DNA of 64,000 nucleotides from NCBI GenBank assembly GCA_026192395.1, contig WACF01000001.1:366977-430976 (forward strand). Reading direction: 5' to 3'. Position 1 is the stretch's first letter. Each line of letters begins with the position of its first letter. The notes below the pieces were generated by a model that saw nothing but the letters and a program-made list of their open reading frames with translations, was not told the DNA's origin and did not search any database. This stretch comes from Proteobacteria bacterium 005FR1 (GTDB lineage: Bacteria > Pseudomonadota > Gammaproteobacteria > Pseudomonadales > Cellvibrionaceae). Shown in pieces: positions 1-8,797 of this stretch. Both the position numbers and the translations under genes were made by a program.

Positions 1-559
1 GCAGCTCGATCATCAAGGCCTGATGTTGCGGATCGGAAAAGCTGACTTTTTCCGATAGTATCAGTACGCCTCCTGGCAGGAGTCCCTGGTAAATCTTTTC
101 GATCAGCGCAGCCCGCCGCTCCACGGGCACGAACTGCAAAGTGAAGTTCAGCACCACTACGGAGGCATTTTCGATCGGGGTATCGGCGATATCCTCACAG
201 CGCAGCTCTACCGGCAAGTTGCCACCGTCCTGTTGCAGAATCGTTGCCGCCCGGTCGAGCATCGCCTGCGAGTTGTCGACGCTGACAATCCGACAGCCTT
301 CCGCGCGAAGACCATGGCGCATCGCCAACGTGGCCGCTCCCAGCGACGAGCCGAGATCGTAGCAGGTGGAATTCGCCTGGGCGTAGCGGCCGGCCAGTTC
401 GCCGATCATGTTGATGATGGCCTCGTAGCCGGGCACGGATCGCCGGATCATGTCCGGGAATACCGACACCACTGATTCGTCGAAGCGAAAGTCCGGGATG
501 GAGGCCAGCGGGTTGGCGAAGATTCGGTCGGTGCTGCTATCGGATTTTGAAGAAGTCAT
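1..559 (-). CDS. cmoA: carboxy-SAM synthase CmoA (partial, C-terminus off the left edge)
   Basis: Converts S-adenosylmethionine and prephenate to carboxy-S-adenosylmethionine, the donor used to make cmo5U at wobble position 34 of some tRNAs. The reverse strand reads from an ATG at 559 into base 1 without a stop, giving about 186 residues of a family usually near 245. Visible family signatures are the N-terminal FDESVVSVFPDMIRRSVPGY stretch, the SAM-binding YDLGSSLGAATL loop and the LNFTLQFVP segment. The remainder, and probably cmoB, would lie beyond the left edge. cmoM of the same pathway is 3.6 kb to the right. Identification is secure; only the missing end is unknown. Confidence 0.93.
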   Translation of the reverse strand, partial: MTSSKSDSSTDRIFANPLASIPDFRFDESVVSVFPDMIRRSVPGYEAIINMIGELAGRYAQANSTCYDLGSSLGAATLAMRHGLRAEGCRIVSVDNSQAMLDRAATILQQDGGNLPVELRCEDIADTPIENASVVVLNFTLQFVPVERRAALIEKIYQGLLPGGVLILSEKVSFSDPQHQALMIEL

Positions 560-654
560 GGTGGGAGGCCTGCGGGCCAGCGAAGCGGGAGAACAAAAGG
601 CCGGCGATTTTAATCAGCTTGTGGACGATGCGCAAAAATCATGTCCGGCAAATG

Positions 655-680
655 AAAACGGCCCCGCGTCTGCGGGGCCG
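655..680 (-). terminator. Rho-independent terminator of the M16 protease gene
   Basis: A 9-bp perfect GC stem (659-667 with 672-680, loop of 4) followed on the minus strand by four T residues. It lies 16 bp past the stop codon of the protease gene. Confidence 0.8.
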
Positions 681-695
681 CACTGGAGCCAAGGA

Positions 696-3695
696 TTACA
701 GCCGGTGCACATCGAGCTGCAGGTCGGCGACCCTCGCCTGATTGCCCTGACCGGTGACCACCGCCACGCTTTCCTCGCCCTTGATCAGATAGTCGCTGGC
801 AACCCGCTGAAGGTCTTCGACACGCACCTGCAAAACCTGGCGCCGGAAAGCTTCGCGCAATGCCTGGGTGCGGCCATGCAGTTCGGCATGGAAGGCCTGC
901 TTGGCTTCGCCGGCGGGAGAGGCGGGCTTGTCGATCTGGCTGATCACGCCGAGGATGGCTTCCTCGACCGGCTGCCAGTCGTGCTTGCTCTCCATCAGCC
1001 ACTCCAGGGAGCGATCGAAGTCCTTGAGCGTTTCGCCCATGCGCGGATCGCGATAGGAGAAGAAGCGGAAAGCGCCGCCGTTGCTATCCTGCTGGGCGCC
1101 GGAGCCATAGGCGCCGCCTTGCTCGCGGATCGCGCGGTGCAGGTAGCCATTGCGCAGAAAGCCGCCCAGCACCGTCAAGGCTGCCGCATCCGGATGGCTC
1201 ATAGGCACGGTTGGATAGGCCTTGGCGCAGAAGTTTACCTGGGTGCTGGCCAGCCAGGCCTGACGCACCGCCTCGCCAGCGGGCGAGGGCAGTATCAGTT
1301 CGTGGGGCTTGTCGCTGGCGGGAACCGCGTCGGCGACGCTTGCCCAGCGGCCTTGCAGGGCCTGATACTGCTGACCGAGGTTGGCTTCCTCACTGACCAG
1401 CAGAAACTGGATCGGTTGCTTGCAAAGCTTCATGTGCAGCGCCTGCAGGCGTTCGGCAAACTGCTTCAGCTGGCCGGGATCTTTGAGGCTGTCGTCGAGC
1501 TTCTTCAGAGTCTGGATGCCTTGCAGGCCGGAGACGCGGTGGTTGAGATAGGCCACCGGGCTGATCCCGGAAGAGGCGGCACTCATGGCCAGCCCGTGAC
1601 CGTTGCCGGTCACGCTCTGCTCGCGGCGCGCGCGGAATTGGGAAATCAGCTCGCGGATGCGGTTGTGTTCGTCAAAGCGCGCGCTGTAAAGCGTGTCCGC
1701 CAGGAGATCGGTCATCTTGCCGTGATTATCGGCCAATGCCTTGGCGGACAGGATCAAATGACCCATGGCTTGTTGAGGATCATTGACCTGACTGCGAATG
1801 GTGGTGAAGCAATTAATGGAGCCAATCACCTGCGACTGGCGCCGCTGGGTGGCCAGATAATCGCTGTCGCCGAGCCCCAGTTCTGTCACGCACAGGCAGA
1901 ACAAGGGCAGCAGGGCCAGTTCGTCGGTGTCGAGTGCCGGCAGATCCAGCACTGCCTGCTGGTAGGTCAGGCCGTTGGTGCCCGCTTCATAGAGTGCGGT
2001 GGGCAGCTTCTCGCGCTTGCACTGACCTTCCTTGTGGCGCATCTCCTTGGGAATGTCGTCCAGTCCCACTTTCGGGAGAATACTGTCGTCGTCCTTGTGT
2101 ACTTGCCGCGCTTGCAAGGCCTGGGCGCGTTCGATGATGGCCTGGCTCTGCTCAGGGCTGAGATGGCGTTTAACCTCGGCCAGCTGTGCGGCCTCGGCTT
2201 GCAGTTTGCGGTCCGCCAACTCAGGATCGGGGACCATCGTCAGGCGCACCCGGTGGCGGTTGTTCACCAGCAGATTGCGGGCAAGCGACCTGATGTACTC
2301 GGGATCTTTGATGGCCTCGCGCAGATTGTTCAGCACCGGATCGATATCCAGCAGACCAATGGGATCACCGCGATGAGTGGCGGCCGTCAAGGCGGTGAGC
2401 GCCAGTTGCAGGCCGTACGGGTAGCTGTCGCCGCCGATTTCCCGCTGCTGTAACTCAAGTTGGTGCAGGGAAGCCTTGACGTCATCGTAGGGCACCCCTT
2501 CCACGGCCACCTTGACCAGGGTGTTCAGCACCAGCTCTTCGAAGGCGTCGGCAGATTCCGGGTTACTGCCCTCGATACCGCAGACGAAGGTCAGCTCGTG
2601 CTGGGAATCATCCAGACCCACAAGCGGCGAGGGCGCACTGCCCAGTTCCGTGGTTTCCAGCACTTGTTGCAGCGGCGAGGCACTGTGATCGAGCAAAACG
2701 CTAGTCAGCAACTGGGCTTCCAGCGTGGCCTCCAGATCGGTGCTTTTGCCGAGCAGCCAGCCCATCACGATATGGGTCTTGTTGGGGATCAGGCCTTCCT
2801 GCTTTTCACCGTCTTCGCGCTCGTCGCTATAGGGATAGGCCTCTTCGATGCGGATCGGCGCCTGATAGCGTTTTTCCGCCGGCACGAAAATCTGCTCCGG
2901 CAACTTGTCGAAGCGGCCCAGCGCGCGCTCCTCGAACTTCTCCTGCAGCTCCGCCGCGGGAATGTTGCCGAAGGTCATGAAGATCGCATTGCTCGGATGG
3001 TAGTGCGTTTCGTAGAAGAGCCGCAGCTGGTCATAGGTGAGATCAACGATGGATTCCGGGTCGCCGCCACTGTTGTAGTGATAGGTGGTGGTGGGATACA
3101 CGTATTTGCAGAGCGTCTGCCAGAGCTGGGCGGGCACGGAGCTCATCGCGCCTTTCATTTCATTGAAGACCACGCCCTTGTAGACCAGGTCTGAATGCGG
3201 ATCCGTGGGTTCGGCAAACTCCAGACGATGACCCTCCTGGGCAAAGTCCAGCGGATCGAGGCGCGAGAAAAACACCGCATCCAGATAAACGTCGAGCAGG
3301 TTGTCGAAATCCTTGCGGTTCTGGCTGGCAAAAGGATAGGCGGTCCAATCGGAGCTGGTCATGGCGTTCATGAAGGTATTCAGGGAACGCCGGATCATCA
3401 TGAAGAAGGGATCTCGCACCGGATACTTTTCGCTGCCACACAGCGCCGTGTGCTCGAGGATATGCGCCACGCCAGTGGAATCGTGGGGTACCGTGCGCAG
3501 CGCCACCATGAAGACATTCTCGTCGTTGTCGGCGGCCAAATGGATGTGGCTCGCTCCCGTGGCGCGGTGTTCGTACTCTTCTACGGTAATGTTCAGTGCC
3601 TCGATGTGGTGGCTGCGAAGCAGGTGAAAAGGCTTTGCTGCGGAAGACGCTGCTGAGGTAGAAGTCATATCCATCCTGTTGTCTGTGGAGGCCAT
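696..3695 (-). CDS. M16 family zinc metalloprotease, PreP/insulinase-like
   Basis: A 999-residue peptidase of the presequence-protease (M16C) type, which degrades unfolded peptides inside a closed two-half chamber. The inverted zinc motif HILEH is at residues 78-82 (H78, E81, H82), followed by the family-typical TALCGSEKYPVRDPFF. Length matches full PreP-like proteins of about 970-1000 residues. There is no convincing signal peptide, so a cytoplasmic location is likely. The start at 3695 has a poor ribosome site; M8 or M10, just downstream and behind an AGGA, are alternatives. It is transcribed alone, with its own terminator, toward cmoA. Substrate is not readable from sequence. Confidence 0.92.
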   Translation of the reverse strand: MASTDNRMDMTSTSAASSAAKPFHLLRSHHIEALNITVEEYEHRATGASHIHLAADNDENVFMVALRTVPHDSTGVAHILEHTALCGSEKYPVRDPFFMMIRRSLNTFMNAMTSSDWTAYPFASQNRKDFDNLLDVYLDAVFFSRLDPLDFAQEGHRLEFAEPTDPHSDLVYKGVVFNEMKGAMSSVPAQLWQTLCKYVYPTTTYHYNSGGDPESIVDLTYDQLRLFYETHYHPSNAIFMTFGNIPAAELQEKFEERALGRFDKLPEQIFVPAEKRYQAPIRIEEAYPYSDEREDGEKQEGLIPNKTHIVMGWLLGKSTDLEATLEAQLLTSVLLDHSASPLQQVLETTELGSAPSPLVGLDDSQHELTFVCGIEGSNPESADAFEELVLNTLVKVAVEGVPYDDVKASLHQLELQQREIGGDSYPYGLQLALTALTAATHRGDPIGLLDIDPVLNNLREAIKDPEYIRSLARNLLVNNRHRVRLTMVPDPELADRKLQAEAAQLAEVKRHLSPEQSQAIIERAQALQARQVHKDDDSILPKVGLDDIPKEMRHKEGQCKREKLPTALYEAGTNGLTYQQAVLDLPALDTDELALLPLFCLCVTELGLGDSDYLATQRRQSQVIGSINCFTTIRSQVNDPQQAMGHLILSAKALADNHGKMTDLLADTLYSARFDEHNRIRELISQFRARREQSVTGNGHGLAMSAASSGISPVAYLNHRVSGLQGIQTLKKLDDSLKDPGQLKQFAERLQALHMKLCKQPIQFLLVSEEANLGQQYQALQGRWASVADAVPASDKPHELILPSPAGEAVRQAWLASTQVNFCAKAYPTVPMSHPDAAALTVLGGFLRNGYLHRAIREQGGAYGSGAQQDSNGGAFRFFSYRDPRMGETLKDFDRSLEWLMESKHDWQPVEEAILGVISQIDKPASPAGEAKQAFHAELHGRTQALREAFRRQVLQVRVEDLQRVASDYLIKGEESVAVVTGQGNQARVADLQLDVHRL

Positions 3696-3810
3696 TACAG
3701 ATGAGAGCCGGTCGAACCGGCGCCGGGTGACCGCGCATTATAGGCCGGGGGCCGCGGCGGGCTCCAGAGCGGAGCGGGTGATGCTTCGACCGCCATGAGG
3801 GGCAGTTGGT

Positions 3811-4119
3811 TTACTTTGTCGCTTCGACAGCCGGGGGAACGAGCGCGACTGGCCCCTGGCAGCGAACCAGTCGCCATTTCTGCGCCGGGGCGAGCTTCTT
3901 GATTTGCGCCTCGCGCTGCGCGGCGGTGCTGCGGTTGAGTCCGCCTTCCACCAGGCAAAGCGCCTCGGCCCGGTCGCTGCGAAAGAACTTCGCCCCCGCC
4001 TTGCCCGCACAGTGTTCCCGCCAACGCCGGGTCACATCGGTCGTAATGCCCGTATACAGTCGTCCCCCCGCGGTGCGGATCATATACACATACCAGCCTG
4101 CGGTAGAATGGCCGCCCAT
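3811..4119 (-). CDS. GIY-YIG nuclease-domain protein (YhbQ family)
   Basis: A 102-residue single-domain protein carrying the GIY-YIG fold: WYVYMIR at 9-15 and LYTGIT at 21-26 form the namesake motif, followed by T30-R-R-W-R-E-H36, the usual place of the catalytic arginine. This is the size of stand-alone YhbQ/UPF0213 proteins, whose physiological role is not well defined although DNA nicking has been reported for some. I chose ATG at 4119 because the conserved domain begins right after it; the open frame extending upstream is antisense to cmoM and has no family similarity. It lies head to head with cmoM. Confidence 0.85.
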   Translation of the reverse strand: MGGHSTAGWYVYMIRTAGGRLYTGITTDVTRRWREHCAGKAGAKFFRSDRAEALCLVEGGLNRSTAAQREAQIKKLAPAQKWRLVRCQGPVALVPPAVEATK

Positions 4120-4197
4120 CGTGAACTCGCGATTCGAACAAGCGCGCATTCTGAACGACTGATCCATGATTGAGCAACCTCGTGACTGAACACCTAT

Positions 4198-4989
4198 ATG
4201 ACTGAACAATCGGCCCAACCCGGCGATCGCAATTTCGACGAACTGGTGAATCGCTTCCAGCGCAACATCTATGCAAGCCTTAAGGGGCAGATCCGGCTCG
4301 GAGTGGTGGAACGGGATTTCGCGGAATTTCTGCCGGAACAGGATGGTGAGAAGCCGCTGCGCGTGCTCGATGCCGGTGGCGGTCAGGGGCAAATGGCGAT
4401 TCACTTCGCCAGGCGTAGCCACAAGGTCGTCCTTTGCGATATCTCCGGCAAGATGCTCGAGATTGCCAGAGAGAAGCTGTCGGAGGAGGGCTTGCTGGAT
4501 CGGGTGGAAATTCACCACGCACCGATTCAGGAGGTAGTGGCTGCGAGCACAGAACCTTACGACATCATCATCTGCCATGCCGTTATCGAGTGGCTGGCTG
4601 ACCCGAAGCAAGTCCTGCATTCTTTGGCGGAAAAACTCGAAGCCGACGGGGCCTTGTCGTTGTTGTATTACAATCTCAATGGACTGATTTACAAAAACCT
4701 GCTGCGCACCAATTTCAAGAAGATCCGCAAGCAAGCCTGGCAGGGTTATCGCGGCAGTCTCACACCGACTTCGCCATTGCGTCCTGAGCAGGTGGACGAA
4801 TGGATCGCCGCCTTGCCACTGGAACGGAAGTGCGAAAGCGGCATTCGGGTGTTTTACGATTACATCTTCAATCAGGATGATCGCCGCCGCGATCCCGAGG
4901 GAATACTGGAAATGGAGCTGGCGCATTCACGGAGAATGCCTTTCATGCATCTGGCCCGCTATATCCATCTGCTTTGTCGGAAAAGGTGA
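4198..4989 (+). CDS. cmoM: tRNA 5-carboxymethoxyuridine methyltransferase CmoM
   Basis: SAM-dependent enzyme that methylates cmo5U34 to mcmo5U34 in tRNA. The 263-residue sequence follows E. coli CmoM (SmtA) closely: RNFDELVNRFQRNIY near the start, the SAM loop DAGGGQGQ at 58-65, then FHAV-like CHAVIEWLADP, YYNLNGLIYKN and the C-terminal GxRVFYDY and LARYIHLLCRKR. Neighbouring cmoA makes the modification donor of the same pathway, which supports the call. The gene converges on the J-domain gene with only three bases between the stop codons. Confidence 0.94.
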   Translation: MTEQSAQPGDRNFDELVNRFQRNIYASLKGQIRLGVVERDFAEFLPEQDGEKPLRVLDAGGGQGQMAIHFARRSHKVVLCDISGKMLEIAREKLSEEGLLDRVEIHHAPIQEVVAASTEPYDIIICHAVIEWLADPKQVLHSLAEKLEADGALSLLYYNLNGLIYKNLLRTNFKKIRKQAWQGYRGSLTPTSPLRPEQVDEWIAALPLERKCESGIRVFYDYIFNQDDRRRDPEGILEMELAHSRRMPFMHLARYIHLLCRKR

Positions 4990-4992
4990 ACT

Positions 4993-5724
4993 TCACCTGC
5001 CTCGCCTTACCAGCAGATCCTTCGCCTGATTTACCTTCACTGCCAGGTAGTTGCTGCCGCCGCGATCCGGGTGTAAACGCTGCATCAGTTTCTTGTGCGC
5101 GGCGAGAATTTCCTGCTCGCTCGCGCCTTCGTCAAGACCGAGAATCTCGTGAGCTTCGCGGACGGACATATCACCGCCGCGCGCGGCGCCGGCATTTCGA
5201 CTTTCCCCTCCATAGTTGAACGACCATTCCCGGTGTTGCTGCTGCAAATAGGCCTGCAGGAGCCGAAACGATTCCGGGTCCTCGCGGCCGTAGTGGTGCA
5301 CCAGCTGCTGCAGTTCGTCCTGATCAAGCTCATCGAGCGCTTTGCCGGCAAACAGGCCGGCCAGAACCTGCCCGCTAACGCGGCCGCTGTTTCGATCCAA
5401 CTGCAGCTTCAGGTAGCGACTTTGCAGCGTACCTCCGCCCGCGCCATTCTGCATTCGCTGCTGCTGAAACTGGCGGAGGAAGGGCAGTAGCTTGATCGCC
5501 AGAGGCACGATGCGTGAAAAGAAGGGAATAATCCCGGCGACCAGGGCGGTCAGCCAGTGGGCGCGGCCCGTCGCCACCAGTACCAATATGCCGAAGGCCA
5601 ATCCGTACAAGCCCAGTTTGATGGCGAGCTTGCGACGCTCCGCTGCGGGTTGGCGACGAAAACGACTTAGGGCGTAACTGATTGCAATGACCACGATGAT
5701 GGCAAAGAGCAGTCGAATGATCAT
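4993..5724 (-). CDS. membrane-anchored J-domain protein (type III DnaJ-like)
   Basis: A 243-residue protein with an N-terminal transmembrane segment (about residues 2-18), a second hydrophobic region (about 33-72), a basic linker and a C-terminal J domain with HPD at 218-220 in LHPDRGGSNYLAVKVNQAKD. That last stretch resembles the Pam18/Tim14 type of J domain, which stimulates an Hsp70 at a membrane. It therefore probably recruits DnaK to the inner membrane; the client is unknown. There is no G/F-rich or zinc-finger region, so it is not a canonical DnaJ. It is a single-gene unit convergent with cmoM. Confidence 0.85.
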   Translation of the reverse strand: MIIRLLFAIIVVIAISYALSRFRRQPAAERRKLAIKLGLYGLAFGILVLVATGRAHWLTALVAGIIPFFSRIVPLAIKLLPFLRQFQQQRMQNGAGGGTLQSRYLKLQLDRNSGRVSGQVLAGLFAGKALDELDQDELQQLVHHYGREDPESFRLLQAYLQQQHREWSFNYGGESRNAGAARGGDMSVREAHEILGLDEGASEQEILAAHKKLMQRLHPDRGGSNYLAVKVNQAKDLLVRRGR

Positions 5725-5796
5725 TGAAACTATCCGGTTACCGAGAGATGCGAAGCGTGCAAATTATACGGAGGGGTACGCGGCGAGGAAAGCAGG

Positions 5797-5832
5797 CAAA
5801 AAAAAGCCCGATGTTCGGGGGGAACACCGGGC
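5797..5832 (-). terminator. Rho-independent terminator without an upstream gene
   Basis: Stem 5805-5815 with 5822-5832 (10 pairs, one mismatch), six-base loop, and eight consecutive T on the minus strand. No minus-strand coding sequence feeds it, which is the main reason to suspect a small RNA. Confidence 0.8.
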
Positions 5833-5998
5833 ACTTTAGGAGCGAAAAAACACAATTCATCAAACAACCGATTTCACCGGCCCCCACACGTCGGGGGAGG
5901 AGTGTGCAGGGACCGGTTACTTTCAGTATGGCTCACAGTGGAAAAGCTTCCTCCCACTTTTTAAACGAATTCGGGATACCCGCAGCTGACTACTAGCA
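5797..5998 (-). ncRNA. candidate small RNA on the minus strand (unassigned family)
   Basis: The stretch ends, on the minus strand, in a Rho-independent terminator (stem 5805-5815/5822-5832 with one mismatch, then eight T). No coding sequence lies upstream on that strand. Before it lie a long interrupted stem-loop (5876-5889 with 5902-5917) whose loop reads CCTCCCCC on that strand, and a smaller hairpin near 5939-5960. A weak promoter-like pair (TTTTGA, 17 bp, TATAGC at 6033-6005) would start transcription near 5998. It does not match 6S, 4.5S, RNase P or tmRNA as I know them. Both ends are approximate. Confidence 0.4.
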
Positions 5999-6341
5999 GC
6001 AAACGCTATATTCGGACCCGTCGCGCTTCAAAAGCGGTCACGTAACGATCAGCTTATGCAGCTTCGATCTCGACGGGAACTCATGTGTCGTTGCGCGGTT
6101 TATAAGTGTCGTTGGTTTTCGCGGTCAGCGCAGCATCCTGCTGTCGCCATGCCGATCGCTGTCCGTCCGTCTGTTTATGTTCATCTAGCACGGGAATGGC
6201 CGCACCAGCGTGATTTTCGGCACGTTTTAAGCATTACTGCTCTGCTAGAGTAATCTCGGCTGCTTGTATCAAATTTAATCAAAAATCCACGAAAGCGCCC
6301 GCCACCCGCGCTAGCCACTGCCTTGAAAGGGGACCAGTTCC

Positions 6342-7793
6342 ATGACCGACTTTTTCGCGCGACTATCCGAGGACCCCTGGCTGGGATTCCTGATCGTAAT
6401 CGGCACCGTGATAGCGCTGTACATGGGCCGCAGCAGCGCCCACGGCGCGATCGAAACCTTCTTCCGTTTACTGTCCTCCGCTTTACGTCTCGGCGCGCGT
6501 TCGACTGCGATGGCGGAAAAACGACTGAAGGAGCGCAATCGCGAAGTGTTGATCGCCCTGGGCAAGGAACACGCGGAGCGCGAAATAAATCGAGAGTTTT
6601 TTCGCATCAACAAATTCGTCGAGCGGGACCTGGGCGGTTACCCGAAGTTGCAGCGCAGCATTCAGGAGCAGGTCACGACGATCAATGAAGACTACGAGCG
6701 CAGCGGTGAAGTCCCGCCGCCGTCGCCTGAGTGGGTTGCAGCGGTCGACGCAGTAGCGAAGCTGCATCTGAATGAAAAAGGCAGCAGCCTTACGGAAAAG
6801 ATCCTCGAAGACATTCACCAGGCCGCCGAAGAACAACACCGTGAAGTGCTGGTTTCGTACCGACAGGGCATGGCCGAACGCCATTCGATTCTGAAAAAAA
6901 TGGCACCGTTCTGGCGCAAGTTGAGCAACAGTGTCGATCAGATCGGCACTCATCTGCAGGAGCTCAAGAAGCGCGCCCAGCAGATCGATCTGCAAATGGA
7001 GCGCTACGAAGAAATCTGCAACCGGCCCGACAAAGCCGAACGCATGCTCAAAGCCTCCGCACTGACGCAATTCACCATCGCGCTCATTGTGGTGGCGATC
7101 GCCATTGCCGGCGCTTATTTCAACTTCCATTTGATAGCCTATCCCATGTCGGAAATGGTGGACGGCAGCAATCGCATCGGTGGTGCGAGAGTTTCGGACA
7201 TCGCGGCGATGGTGCTGATCTTCATTGAGATCACCATGGGCATCTTCCTGCTGGAACTACTGCACGTAACCAAGCTGTTCCCGATCATCGGCTCCATGGA
7301 CGATCGCATGCGGGTCAGGGGAATCTGGGTGGTGGGTGGCATACTGCTGGCGATGGCCTCGATGGAATCCGGCCTTGCCTTCATGCGGGACTATTTGGCG
7401 GTTCAGGATCGGGCGTTGCAGGCAAGTCTCACCGGTGTCGAAGTGGGCGCAGAGGTGAATTGGATTACCCTGGCGGTGAATATGGGCATGGGCTTCTTCC
7501 TGCCGCTGGCGCTGACCGTGGTGGCCATCCCCCTCGAATATCTTCTGCACACGGGCCGCACGGTCATGGGCATGCTGACCGAGCTCTTGTTGCGGCTGCT
7601 GGCTTTGACCATGCGTATTCTCTCCGTGAGCCTGCGCCATGCCGGCCGGCTTACGATTCACCTGTACGATCTCGTAATCATGCTGCCCCTGTGGGTGGAG
7701 ACCACGCTGAAATCGCGACAGCAGGTGGGCAAGGCCGCAAACGGGGGCGTCCTGGATGACTCTGAATACTTTGCTAACGAGGCTTCAAAATGA
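6342..7793 (+). CDS. multi-pass membrane protein with long cytoplasmic coiled coil, unknown function
   Basis: I do not recognise this 483-residue protein. One membrane segment near residues 13-29 is followed by a highly charged helical region (about 50-230) with heptad-like E/K/L patterns, then at least four further membrane segments (about 236-258, 285-312, 322-345, 372-400) and a hydrophobic, amphipathic C-terminal part. No enzymatic motif was found. The stop codon overlaps the start of the next gene (ATGA), so the two are translationally coupled. The partner is a vWA lipoprotein, which suggests a cell-envelope complex spanning inner membrane and periplasm. Function is inference only. Confidence 0.85.
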   Translation: MTDFFARLSEDPWLGFLIVIGTVIALYMGRSSAHGAIETFFRLLSSALRLGARSTAMAEKRLKERNREVLIALGKEHAEREINREFFRINKFVERDLGGYPKLQRSIQEQVTTINEDYERSGEVPPPSPEWVAAVDAVAKLHLNEKGSSLTEKILEDIHQAAEEQHREVLVSYRQGMAERHSILKKMAPFWRKLSNSVDQIGTHLQELKKRAQQIDLQMERYEEICNRPDKAERMLKASALTQFTIALIVVAIAIAGAYFNFHLIAYPMSEMVDGSNRIGGARVSDIAAMVLIFIEITMGIFLLELLHVTKLFPIIGSMDDRMRVRGIWVVGGILLAMASMESGLAFMRDYLAVQDRALQASLTGVEVGAEVNWITLAVNMGMGFFLPLALTVVAIPLEYLLHTGRTVMGMLTELLLRLLALTMRILSVSLRHAGRLTIHLYDLVIMLPLWVETTLKSRQQVGKAANGGVLDDSEYFANEASK

Positions 7794-8449
7794 TGATCAA
7801 GGGTAAAGTCGCGCCCATGCTGGCGCTGGGCCTCGCGATGCTGCTGGCGGCCTGTTCCGGCGAGCAGGTTAATTACAAGCGCGGGGTCTATCTGCTGCTG
7901 GATACCTCGGGAACCTACACCGAAGAGCTGAACAAGGCGCAGCAGATCATCAATTTCCTGCTGGCTAACCTGGAGGCGGGAGACACCTTCGTGGTGGCGC
8001 GCATCGACAGCGGCAGCTTCAGCGAAAAGGACATCGTGGCGAAGGTGGTGCTCGACTCACGGCCATCGGCGGCCAACCGCCAGAAGCGGGAATTTGCCGC
8101 CGCCATCGACCAGTTTGTCGTCAGCGTGCAAAGCAGCGCCTACACTGACATTTCGGGTGGCTTGTTACAGGCGGTGGAATACCTCAACGAAGCCGACGTG
8201 GGGCAGAAAAGCATCTTCATTTTTTCGGATATGAAGGAAGAGCTTCCCGAAGGCTATGTGCGGGATTTCTCCCTGGCTCTGGATGGGTATCAGGTGAAGG
8301 CACTAAACGTGACCAAGCTGCGTTCCGACAATGTGAACCCGCAGGAATACCTGGCGCGAATGACGGATTGGCAGACGACCATAGAGCAGGGCGGTGGTCG
8401 CTGGGCTGTTGTAAACGACCTCGACCGCCCGGAAGCGCTGGCCTTCTAG
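7790..8449 (+). CDS. lipoprotein with von Willebrand factor A domain
   Basis: A 219-residue secreted protein with a lipoprotein signal ending in LLAAC (Cys22), followed at once by a vWA-type fold: the MIDAS motif DTSGT at 38-42, a later Thr in SAYTDISGG and an Asp in IFIFSDMKEE. The MIDAS set looks intact, so a bound divalent metal is expected. vWA domains of this kind mediate metal-dependent protein contacts. It overlaps the upstream membrane-protein gene by four bases, behind a GAGG ribosome site, making a dedicated pair likely. Exact role unknown; it could act as a periplasmic assembly or sensor subunit. Confidence 0.85.
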   Translation: MMIKGKVAPMLALGLAMLLAACSGEQVNYKRGVYLLLDTSGTYTEELNKAQQIINFLLANLEAGDTFVVARIDSGSFSEKDIVAKVVLDSRPSAANRQKREFAAAIDQFVVSVQSSAYTDISGGLLQAVEYLNEADVGQKSIFIFSDMKEELPEGYVRDFSLALDGYQVKALNVTKLRSDNVNPQEYLARMTDWQTTIEQGGGRWAVVNDLDRPEALAF

Positions 8450-8470
8450 AAGTCACTCCATCCCCCTCCA

Positions 8471-8492
8471 GCCGGGCTTGGATCAGCCCGGC
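8471..8492 (+). terminator. stem-loop after the vWA gene
   Basis: Perfect 8-bp GC stem (8471-8478/8485-8492) with a six-base loop, 22 bp past the stop codon. No T run follows, so it may be an RNA-end stabiliser rather than a true intrinsic terminator. Confidence 0.4.
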
Positions 8493-8797
8493 CCCACACC
8501 CCTCCTGGCCCGGACGCCGCGCGTGACTATGCGGGAGTTCCGGTTTCGCTGCTTCTGTGGACTGCTGAGTCGAAAGTTGTTGAATTATTACTCATCAGTA
8601 CTACTTTCTATTGATTGGTGCCAGTGGCGGTGATACATTCTCGCAACCCGAATACCCAATCCGGTCATTTTCAACAAAAGTGGAAATGACGGAGCCCGGC
8701 GTTTCAGGCCAAAAAGTGTATTTTTCCGACTAAACTCTAAGAGATTCGGCTTAGCGCCGTAGAATAATTTTTCGACTTCGGTCACATGAGGCTAACG
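8493..8797. other. intergenic region upstream of the TetR gene
   Basis: No convincing gene; a 65-codon minus-strand open frame lacks a ribosome site and family features. The region is AT-richer than its surroundings and should contain the tetR-type gene promoter and possibly its own operator, but I cannot point to a reliable dyad. Confidence 0.5.

Larger units (their letters stand above)
5725..6341. other. 617-bp gene-free region between J-domain gene and the coiled-coil membrane protein gene
   Basis: No open frame here looks like a gene. The left part holds a strong minus-strand terminator and a large stem-loop interpreted as the 3' half of a small RNA. The right part (about 6050-6340) should contain the promoter of the 6342 gene; I see no clear sigma-70 pair. 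Confidence 0.6.

Noticed and set aside
450-2453. A 667-codon plus-strand open frame
   Set aside because: It is antisense to the M16 protease gene, has no family features and only follows the codon bias of the opposite strand.
5876-5917. 6S, SRP or RNase P RNA
   Set aside because: The stretch lacks the conserved segments I know for these RNAs, so no family name is given.
8588-8785. A 65-codon minus-strand open frame divergent from the TetR gene
   Set aside because: No ribosome site or family similarity; it covers the region where the TetR gene promoter should lie.
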